Below, in pieces: positions 6,426 to 11,122 of a DNA stretch of 11,122 bases. Location of the stretch: NCBI GenBank assembly GCA_045633505.1, contig JAZQYK010000056.1:1-11122 (forward strand), written 5' to 3'. Position 1 is the stretch's first letter; each line of letters opens with the position of its first letter. This DNA comes from Fimenecus sp045633505. Its GTDB lineage: Bacteria; Bacillota; Clostridia; Oscillospirales; Acutalibacteraceae. The notes under the pieces were generated by a model that worked only from the letters and a program-made list of their open reading frames with translations, made no database searches and was not told the DNA's origin. A program made the translations under genes and the position numbers.

Positions 6426-7763
6426 TTGAAAAAGATTTTTTCAATTATTCTTTCGGCAGTTATTTTTATATCCTGCTTTTGCATAAACGGTAACGCTGCA
6501 TTCAACTCGTTGCTGGAAACCGAAGCCGACATCGTGCTTTTAATCAATATGGACAGCGAAACCGTAATATTTGACAAAAATGCCGATAAACGAAGTGCTC
6601 CTGCTTCACTTACAAAAATCGTCACCTGTATGCTTGTACTTGAAAATTGTGATGATTTGAGTGTGCCAATCACCTGCAAAAGAGAACACCTTGAAGACCT
6701 TTATCGTCAGAATGCCGCAACAGCGGGAATCCGCACGGGTGAAACGCTTACCATTGAACAGCTTCTTTATTGCCTTATGGTACCGTCAGCCGCTGATGCC
6801 GCAAACATTCTTGCTCATCACGTCGGTGGAAATTCAGAAGACTTTGTTGTAATGATGAATGATTTTGTAAAAGAACTTGGCTGTGAAAACACTAACTTTA
6901 TCAATCCCCACGGACTTGATGCCGAAGGCGGCGCTTACACCACAGCAAAAGACCTTTATATTATTACAAAATATGCTCTTACTAACCCTACTTTTAAGAA
7001 AATCACAAGCACAACAAGATATGATATTGCGCCTACAAACGAATATTCACAGACCCGTTATCTTCACAACACCAACAAAATGATGAATTCTGCATATAAG
7101 GATTATTACAACCCTTGTATTTCAGGTGTTAAAACGGGTACTACCGACCTTGCAGGGCATTGTGTTATTTCAACTGCATCTAAAAACGGCTACAATTATA
7201 TGCTCATTGTTATGAATGCGCCTCAATACGACATTGATAACGACGGCGTTGAAGAAAACGTTGCTTTTACTGACAGTAAACGCATTTATGAATGGGCTTT
7301 TGAAAACATTGAACTTACAAAAATCACAAGTCTTACCGAAGTGGTAACGGTTGTTGACGTTGAATACAACTGGAAAATAGACCATTTAAGACTTTTACCT
7401 GCCGAAGAACTTTCTGCCCTCGTCCCTACGGGTACAGAAGCCGGAAGTCTTATGATAAGACCAATCGAAAGCGAAACTCCGAAGGTGGTTAAAGCTCCCA
7501 TCGAAAAGGGCGACGTGCTTGGCAAAGCAGAGGTGCTTTATGGCGAGGACGTGGTTGCGACGGTTGACCTTGTTGCAGGCGAGAGTGTCAGCCGAAGTGT
7601 TATTCTTTGGATTTTCGGCATAATTAAAACAATTTTCTCAACAACAATTATGAAAATTCTTCTTGCTCTCGTTGTTGTGCTTATTGTAATTTACGTCTTG
7701 CTTATTATTCGTCGAAACAGAATACGGGCAAAGCGCAGAAAAATAAAAATGGTAAAAGGCTGA
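6426..7763 (+). CDS. D-alanyl-D-alanine carboxypeptidase, S11 family (DacA/DacF-like), 445 aa
   Basis: A penicillin-binding-protein-like serine peptidase that trims the terminal D-Ala of peptidoglycan stem peptides outside the membrane. The protein starts with a signal sequence (basic MKK, hydrophobic core to about residue 20, cut near NGNAA). The catalytic motifs are S61-L-T-K64 and K236-T-G238. The middle motif, usually S-x-N, reads S121-A-A123, so the conserved Asn is Ala. Residues 295-385 fit the beta-rich PBP5 C-terminal domain. A real membrane segment (about 409-428) followed by a strongly basic tail anchors it, instead of the usual amphipathic helix. I place the start at TTG 6426: a GTG nine bases earlier falls inside GGGTGAT, which matches the AGGTGAT ribosome binding sites used elsewhere in the window. 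It is followed after 12 bp by the serine hydrolase gene. Confidence 0.9.
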   Translation: MKKIFSIILSAVIFISCFCINGNAAFNSLLETEADIVLLINMDSETVIFDKNADKRSAPASLTKIVTCMLVLENCDDLSVPITCKREHLEDLYRQNAATAGIRTGETLTIEQLLYCLMVPSAADAANILAHHVGGNSEDFVVMMNDFVKELGCENTNFINPHGLDAEGGAYTTAKDLYIITKYALTNPTFKKITSTTRYDIAPTNEYSQTRYLHNTNKMMNSAYKDYYNPCISGVKTGTTDLAGHCVISTASKNGYNYMLIVMNAPQYDIDNDGVEENVAFTDSKRIYEWAFENIELTKITSLTEVVTVVDVEYNWKIDHLRLLPAEELSALVPTGTEAGSLMIRPIESETPKVVKAPIEKGDVLGKAEVLYGEDVVATVDLVAGESVSRSVILWIFGIIKTIFSTTIMKILLALVVVLIVIYVLLIIRRNRIRAKRRKIKMVKG

Positions 7764-7775
7764 TGAGGTGATTTT

Positions 7776-9365
7776 ATGGCAACGACAAAAGCGATTTTAA
7801 GGGCAAAAAATCCACAAAGCGCAGGTGTGTCTGCAAAAGTTGTAAACGACTTTTTCAAAAATGCGGAAGAAAAAGGGCTTGATTATCATTCATTGATGGT
7901 TATCCGTAACGGCAAGGTTGCTGTGGAGTGGTACAACGAGCCTTTTGACAGAGATACCACTCACTCAATGTATTCCGTCAGCAAATCCTTTACTTCAACT
8001 GCCATCGGATTTGCAGTTAGCGAAGGATTGGTCTCGCTTGATGATAAACTTCTCGACTTTTTCCCTGAATACACACCGAAAAAGCCTGACCCAAGATTTG
8101 AAAAACTTACTGTTCACAATCTTTTGAGAATGTCATCAGGCAAACAGCCAAGTTTTCTTTCCGATAAAGCAAAGGTTGACTGGATTGAAGATTTCATCAA
8201 TTCTCCTTGGGTTTTTGAACCGGGTGAAAAATTCTTGTATATCAACGAAAACATTTTTATGCTTTCGGCTATTATAAATAAAGTTACGGGTATGAGTATG
8301 CGAGAATACCTTATGCCCCGACTTTTTGAACCGCTTGGAATTGATTTTCCTTTCTGGGAAACTGACCAAAACGGCATTGAAGCAGGTGGATGGGGTCTTT
8401 ATCTTAAAACAGAAGACCTTGCGAAATTTATTCTTTGCTATCTTAAAGAGGGAAAATACAAGGGTGAGCAGGTTATTCCTAAAGAATGGACCCGTCTTGC
8501 AACACAAAAGCAAATTGACAATGAATATAACCGTCCAGGCACAGACGCATCATACGGCTACGGCTATTGCTTCTGGCTCGACCATTTAGGCGGTTTCCGT
8601 GCGGACGGAATGTTTTCACAGTTTGGTATTGCCTTTCCTGAATACAACGCCGTGGTTGTCGTTAACTCTTCAATCACCGTTGAGCAGGACGGACTTGACG
8701 GCATTTTCGACTATTTCCCAAAAGCCTTCGTTGAAGCAGACGAAAATACTGAATTGGATATGGCAAAAGCAATTGCCCCCGTACTTAGTGAGCACCCCCC
8801 GAAAGAACAGGAAATTACGGACAGATACATTAAATTCCGCAAGAAACTTCTTCTTAATCTCGTGGGCTTTCAGGTGAGTGTTTTGCCGCTTGCTATTACG
8901 TATATGATGAGTGACAAAGCAGGTAATATTGATATGGTCAAGTTTGACTTTAACGGTGAGGACTGCACGTTCCGTTGGAGTGAGGGTGACGAGCATAATA
9001 TCATCAAATTAGGTATGGACGGTCACTATCGCTATTCCACAATGACTCTTGGACAGATTGAGTTCAAGGTTTGTTCAAATGCAACCTGGATTGACGATAA
9101 CACGTTATTGGTTTCAATCAGACCAATCCAGACCGTCGGCAAACGAAATCTTCTGTTCAGTTTCAGACCGCAAAACAAAGTCGTTATGACTCCGTCAAGC
9201 ACTCCTTACGTTGGTGATATTCTTTCAACTCTTGACGGCTTCTTCGACCAGATGATTCCAAATAAGGCAATTTGTACTGCATTTAAGAAGTTTGTGCAAC
9301 TTCTCCCCCCTCTCGTTGAGCCAAAACATTACGGCAAATTTATTGAGGGAATTAAAAAGAGATAA
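7776..9365 (+). CDS. Serine hydrolase, beta-lactamase/esterase family, 529 aa
   Basis: A penicillin-recognising-fold enzyme (Beta-lactamase family, PF00144 type). The N-terminal half has S67-V-S-K70 as the nucleophile motif and Y155-I-N157 as the YxN motif. The third motif, usually H/K-x-G, appears to be A276-D-G278 in GGFRADGMF. The core ends near residue 300. Residues of about 340-529 make a second, probably beta-strand-rich domain that I cannot name. There is no signal peptide and no clear membrane segment, so the enzyme should be cytoplasmic, unusual for a wall enzyme and more typical of the esterase or amidase members. The ATG is preceded by GAGGTGAT, 12 bp after the carboxypeptidase stop, so the two genes form one transcription unit. 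Possible substrates are esters, D-amino-acid peptides or recycled wall fragments. Confidence 0.85.
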   Translation: MATTKAILRAKNPQSAGVSAKVVNDFFKNAEEKGLDYHSLMVIRNGKVAVEWYNEPFDRDTTHSMYSVSKSFTSTAIGFAVSEGLVSLDDKLLDFFPEYTPKKPDPRFEKLTVHNLLRMSSGKQPSFLSDKAKVDWIEDFINSPWVFEPGEKFLYINENIFMLSAIINKVTGMSMREYLMPRLFEPLGIDFPFWETDQNGIEAGGWGLYLKTEDLAKFILCYLKEGKYKGEQVIPKEWTRLATQKQIDNEYNRPGTDASYGYGYCFWLDHLGGFRADGMFSQFGIAFPEYNAVVVVNSSITVEQDGLDGIFDYFPKAFVEADENTELDMAKAIAPVLSEHPPKEQEITDRYIKFRKKLLLNLVGFQVSVLPLAITYMMSDKAGNIDMVKFDFNGEDCTFRWSEGDEHNIIKLGMDGHYRYSTMTLGQIEFKVCSNATWIDDNTLLVSIRPIQTVGKRNLLFSFRPQNKVVMTPSSTPYVGDILSTLDGFFDQMIPNKAICTAFKKFVQLLPPLVEPKHYGKFIEGIKKR

Positions 9366-9373
9366 CAAACCAA

Positions 9374-9402
9374 AACCCCGACATAAGTCGGGGTTAATTT
9401 TT
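9374..9402 (+). terminator. Intrinsic terminator after the serine hydrolase gene
   Basis: AACCCCGAC (9374-9382) pairs perfectly with GTCGGGGTT (9387-9395) around a 4-nt ATAA loop, followed by AATTTTT. It starts 9 bp after the TAA stop and closes the carboxypeptidase-hydrolase unit. Confidence 0.92.
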
Positions 9403-9437
9403 GCATAATTTGAATTTGTCGGGCTCATTTAAATTTC

Positions 9438-9542
9438 ACATCTCACTAAAATCGACTATCAAACAATGTAGGGGTCATTCACGAATGACCCGTTCCAAAT
9501 GTGAGATGTAACCTTTACGGGCGATTCGTGAATCGCCCCTAC
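9438..9542. repeat. Paired palindromic repeats left of the XRE cassette
   Basis: Two perfect hairpins, GGGTCATTC-AC-GAATGACCC (9472-9491) and GGGCGATTC-GT-GAATCGCCC (9519-9538), form an inverted pair. Each outer edge carries GTAGGGG, reading outward-in from 9468 plus and 9542 minus. The first hairpin is enclosed by a further inverted repeat, ACATCTCAC (9438-9446) and GTGAGATGT (9501-9509). The two copies differ at paired stem positions so that base pairing is kept. They are non-coding and resemble REP/MITE-type elements. A third relative lies at 10115-10138. Confidence 0.8.
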
Positions 9543-9546
9543 TATA

Positions 9547-9744
9547 TTATTTTAAACCTAATATAAAATCCGCAGATACATTATAAAATTTACAAAGTTT
9601 TATTAAGTCTTCGACGGACATTTTGCATCTGCGTTTTTCATATTTGCTATATGCACTTTGTGTTATTCCTAATAGTTCTGCAACAACTTTTTGGTCTATG
9701 TCATTATCTTCTCTCAAACTAATCAATCTATCAATATAATCCAT
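9547..9744 (-). CDS. XRE/Cro-type helix-turn-helix regulator, 65 aa
   Basis: A single HTH_3 domain and nothing else. The sequence has the regular pattern of the family: RLISLRED, QKVVAELLGITQSAYSKYE with the recognition helix at about residues 28-38, then the conserved hydrophobic helix pair ending SADFILGL. It should bind DNA as a dimer and repress its own and the divergent gene. I start it at the ATG at 9744 because GAGGTG lies 6 nt upstream; an in-frame ATG 27 bp earlier has no such site. Leu codons are mostly TTA/TTG and Arg mostly AGA, unlike the CTT-rich flanking enzyme genes, which suggests recent acquisition. A TATAAT at 9763-9768 may be its -10 box, with no good -35 seen. Confidence 0.92.
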   Translation of the reverse strand: MDYIDRLISLREDNDIDQKVVAELLGITQSAYSKYEKRRCKMSVEDLIKLCKFYNVSADFILGLK

Positions 9745-9781
9745 ATATAACACCTCAATATTATTATACATATTCCAAAAC

Positions 9782-9816
9782 AGACTATTGACATAAAGTC
9801 TTATTTGGACTATAAT
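9782..9816 (+). promoter_or_regulatory. Consensus promoter with overlapping operator half-sites
   Basis: TTGACA (9788-9793), a 17-bp spacer and TATAAT (9811-9816) form a perfect sigma-A consensus driving the 87-aa gene. Three copies of an ATAGTC-like half-site overlap it: GACTAT at 9783-9788, AAAGTC at 9795-9800 and GACTAT at 9808-9813, with alternating orientation and about 12-13 bp steps. AGACT (9782-9786) and AGTCT (9797-9801) form one dyad, and TAAAGTC with GACTATA (9794-9800, 9808-9814) a second. This is what an operator for the adjacent XRE repressor should look like. Confidence 0.75.
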
Positions 9817-9848
9817 GTGAGCAAGATTTTAAATATCAGGTGATAATT

Positions 9849-10112
9849 ATGAAAAAAGAGCTTTCTGATTTATGGGAGAATTATTTGGTTGAAGCAGTAA
9901 TGGATAAGTGCGATGAAGAATTAGAAGCTAGAAAACAATGGGCAAGGGACGAAGATATTTTGCGTTCAAAGTTAAATCAAGAACAGATAGCATTACTTGA
10001 AGAATATGACCAATCATTTTTTGCTGTAAATAGTTTTATTGAAGAAAGAGCATTTAAAAAAGGTGTAAAATTCACCGTGAGATTTTTATTTGAGGCTTTA
10101 TGCGAAGATTAA
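9849..10112 (+). CDS. DUF6809-like small protein, 87 aa
   Basis: A small acidic, helix-rich protein with no signal or membrane segment. The pattern of an early LWENY, a charged middle, a LNQEQIALLEEY helix and a final F-IEERAFKKGVKF...FLFEA block resembles the DUF6809 family found next to HTH regulators in Clostridia; this is recognition from memory, not a search. Function is unknown. The ATG at 9849 is preceded by AGGTGAT at 4 nt; a GTG at 9840 lies inside that site and is rejected. It is divergent from the XRE gene and read from a perfect consensus promoter covered by operator-like half-sites, so it is probably strongly expressed when repression is lifted. Leu is mostly TTA/TTG, as in the regulator gene. 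Confidence 0.78.
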   Translation: MKKELSDLWENYLVEAVMDKCDEELEARKQWARDEDILRSKLNQEQIALLEEYDQSFFAVNSFIEERAFKKGVKFTVRFLFEALCED

Positions 10113-10138
10113 AAGGGACGATTCAAAAGAATCGCCCC
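10111..10138 (-). terminator. Palindromic repeat acting as likely terminator of the SDR gene
   Basis: On the minus strand GGGGCGATTC (10138-10129), a TTTT loop and GAATCGTCCC (10124-10115) form a 10-bp stem. Its one non-Watson-Crick pair is a G-U wobble, and TTTT follows at 10114-10111. The T run overlaps the stop codon of the convergent 87-aa gene. The stem is a relative of the repeats at 9472-9538. Confidence 0.6.
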
Positions 10139-10150
10139 TATCATTCTGCG

Positions 10151-10174
10151 CTTTGCATTTTGCACTTTGCATTT
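10151..10174. repeat. Short tandem CTTTGCATTT repeat
   Basis: CTTTGCATTT occurs at 10151-10160 and again at 10165-10174, a 14-bp step, with TTGCA-type units throughout. It overlaps the stop codon of the SDR gene and continues the non-coding repeat stretch to the right of the XRE cassette. Confidence 0.6.
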
Positions 10175-10898
10175 ATATATTCATTCCACCATTAACGGCT
10201 AAATCCTGTCCTGTGATAAAATCTGCATCCTTTGACGCCAAAAAACTTACTGCGCCTGCCACGTCTTCAGGAGTACCGATTTTGTTAAGCGGTGTTTCGC
10301 CTTTCAACTCGTTCATCGTATCCTCGTCAAAATGACTTGTCATATCGGTTAAAATCACGCCTGGAGAAACGGAATTCACCGTAATTCCCGAAAGTCCGAC
10401 TTCCTTTGCAAGTGCTTTCGTCATACCGATAACCCCTGCCTTTGCCGCTGAATAATGCACCTCACAAGAGCCGCCGATTTCGCCCCAAATTGACGAAATA
10501 TTTATAATCTTACCGCTTTTGCGGTTAATCATATATTTCAGCACTGCACGGGAGCAATAAAATGCGCCGCTCAAGTTTGTTTCAATCATTCTATGCCACA
10601 TTTCGTCAGTAATGTCAGTAAAAAGCATCTGCTCGGCAATTCCTGCATTATTCACAAGCACAAAAATTTCACCGAAATTCTTTTCAACATCTGCAATCAC
10701 TTCATTAACCGCATTACTGTTCGTAATATCCAGCTTATACGCTTTGCAGTTTTCACCTAATTCATTTACAAGATTTTGTGCTTTATCTTCTGAATTATTA
10801 TAAGTGAAAGCCACTTTATAGCCGTCACTTACTAATCTTTTTACAACAGCAGAGCCGATACCCTTTGCTCCGCCTGTTACAAACGCGATTTTGTTCAT
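10173..10898 (-). CDS. Short-chain dehydrogenase/reductase (FabG-like), 241 aa
   Basis: A classical SDR oxidoreductase using NAD(P)(H). It shows T8-GGAKGIG15 for the dinucleotide, N83-N-A-G86, the catalytic S135/S136 with Y149 and K153 (YSAAK), the SPGV segment near 178-181, and the conserved C-terminal GQDLAVNGG. The length matches FabG (3-oxoacyl-ACP reductase). No other fatty-acid genes are next to it, so it may be a FabG paralogue acting on a different carbonyl or alcohol substrate. The ATG follows an AAAGGGGCGGTG stretch that supplies the ribosome binding site. The gene stands alone on the minus strand, convergent with the 87-aa gene and divergent from the tRNA-Thr gene. Confidence 0.9.
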   Translation of the reverse strand: MNKIAFVTGGAKGIGSAVVKRLVSDGYKVAFTYNNSEDKAQNLVNELGENCKAYKLDITNSNAVNEVIADVEKNFGEIFVLVNNAGIAEQMLFTDITDEMWHRMIETNLSGAFYCSRAVLKYMINRKSGKIINISSIWGEIGGSCEVHYSAAKAGVIGMTKALAKEVGLSGITVNSVSPGVILTDMTSHFDEDTMNELKGETPLNKIGTPEDVAGAVSFLASKDADFITGQDLAVNGGMNI

Positions 10899-10929
10899 TT
10901 AACACCGCCCCTTTCGGACTATAAATAAT

Positions 10930-10938
10930 ATTGTATCA
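10930..10938 (-). promoter_or_regulatory. Probable extended -10 promoter of the SDR gene
   Basis: On the minus strand TGATACAAT (10938-10930) is an extended -10 (TGnTACAAT), about 30 bp upstream of the ATG. No good -35 lies at the expected distance (ATGCAA at 17 bp), which is common for extended -10 promoters. An additional TATAAT at 10942-10947 on the same strand is an alternative. Confidence 0.4.
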
Positions 10939-10967
10939 CATATTATATTAAATTGCATTAAAAATAC

Positions 10968-10996
10968 TTGAAAATTTTTTTAAAATGCTCTATAAT
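10968..10996 (+). promoter_or_regulatory. Promoter of tRNA-Thr
   Basis: TTGAAA (10968-10973), a 17-bp spacer and TATAAT (10991-10996) make a strong sigma-A promoter. Transcription would begin near 11003 and pass through a truncated tRNA-like copy before reaching the tRNA at 11069. Confidence 0.75.
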
Positions 10997-11007
10997 AGCA
11001 GTTGCGG

Positions 11008-11042
11008 TTTAATATTTGGAGGGAAGTGCAGCTCATTCGTAA
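11008..11042 (+). repeat. Truncated tRNA-Thr-like fragment in the tRNA leader
   Basis: TTTAATATTTG (11008-11018) and AGTGCAGCTCATTCGTAA (11025-11042) both recur exactly at 11059-11069 and 11089-11106, spanning the start of the tRNA and its D-arm/anticodon-arm region. In the upstream copy the two blocks are 13 nt closer, so most of the acceptor and D-stem sequence is missing. The 3' strand of the anticodon stem is not kept. It cannot fold as a tRNA. Confidence 0.7.
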
Positions 11043-11068
11043 CTCGCTTCGGTTGTAATTTAATATTT

Positions 11069-11122
11069 GCTGGTGTAGCACAGTTGGTAGTGCAGCTCAT
11101 TCGTAATGAGCAGGTCGCAGGT
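11069..11122 (+). tRNA. tRNA-Thr (anticodon CGT), cut by the window edge
   Basis: The first 54 nt of a tRNA can be folded by eye. They comprise acceptor strand GCTGGTG (11069-11075), D-arm GCAC...GTGC, anticodon stem GCTCA/TGAGC (11095-11099, 11107-11111) with loop TTCGTAA and anticodon CGT at 11102-11104, the variable loop AGGTC, and the start of the T-arm. CGT reads ACG codons for threonine. The T-arm 3' strand and the acceptor 3' strand lie beyond the window. Confidence 0.92.

Noticed and set aside
8136..8513. 125-aa open frame on the minus strand
   Set aside because: It is antisense to the serine hydrolase, whose motifs and start signal are clear; no independent support.
9519..9538. Hairpin as terminator of the XRE gene
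   Set aside because: On the minus strand no T run follows the stem, so it fits a repeat better than an intrinsic terminator.
9745..9771. Upstream ATG adding nine residues to the XRE regulator
   Set aside because: The GAGGTG site at 9751-9756 fits the ATG at 9744, and the extra residues lie outside the HTH domain.
9840..9848. GTG start for the 87-aa protein
   Set aside because: It lies inside AGGTGAT, the ribosome binding site for the ATG at 9849.
9547..10112. Classical toxin-antitoxin pair
   Set aside because: The genes are divergent and the 87-aa protein shows no known toxin fold; regulator and target is the most that can be supported.
9438..10174. CRISPR array
   Set aside because: Only three imperfect palindromes and a short tandem repeat, with no regular spacers and no cas genes.
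11003..11068. T-box or other riboswitch leader before tRNA-Thr
   Set aside because: No T-box core or antiterminator is visible, and the downstream gene is a tRNA; the sequence is explained by a partial tRNA copy.

Overview
The window looks like chromosomal DNA from a low-to-mid GC gut-type Clostridia (Oscillospiraceae/Ruminococcaceae-like) bacterium. This is inferred from strong AGGTGAT- and GGAG-type ribosome binding sites, TTGACA/TATAAT-type sigma-A promoters, Leu-CTT-rich codon use, dispersed short palindromic repeats of the kind common in Clostridia, and the protein families present. No database search was possible.

Layout. The left edge (1-215) holds an inverted pair of palindromic repeats and a strong terminator. 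A four-gene, tightly coupled minus-strand operon runs from 5561 down to 216. It encodes a fusion of a MurE-like Mur ligase with an N-acetylglutamate-kinase-like domain, a 65-residue single-membrane-segment protein, a MelB-type (GPH) sugar/cation symporter, and a 462-residue metallophosphoesterase. Immediately upstream, also on the minus strand, is a second, smaller metallophosphoesterase (5643-6332). It shares a compact divergent promoter region with a plus-strand pair: a D-Ala-D-Ala carboxypeptidase (S11 family, TTG start, C-terminal membrane anchor) and a serine hydrolase of the beta-lactamase/esterase family. That pair ends in a clear terminator.

From 9411 to 10175 lies a small AT-rich cassette. 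It holds a 65-residue XRE/Cro-type regulator and a divergent 87-residue DUF6809-like protein, bracketed by related palindromic repeats. The promoter between them is a perfect TTGACA-17-TATAAT overlapped by three operator-like half-sites. The right end carries a minus-strand SDR oxidoreductase (FabG-like) and the first 54 nt of a tRNA-Thr(CGT). A truncated copy of part of this tRNA sits in its own leader.

How the genes may work together. The central theme is cell-wall peptide chemistry: a Mur ligase, a DD-carboxypeptidase and a penicillin-binding-like serine hydrolase, next to an importer and two phosphoesterases. The most notable object is the Mur ligase-NAGK fusion. Both domains look complete. 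Both chemistries activate the gamma-carboxyl of an N-acylated glutamate as an acyl phosphate, and NAGK also commits glutamate to ornithine, which some MurE enzymes use. The junction carries an A8 homopolymer where a one-base slip either way would end translation within a few codons.
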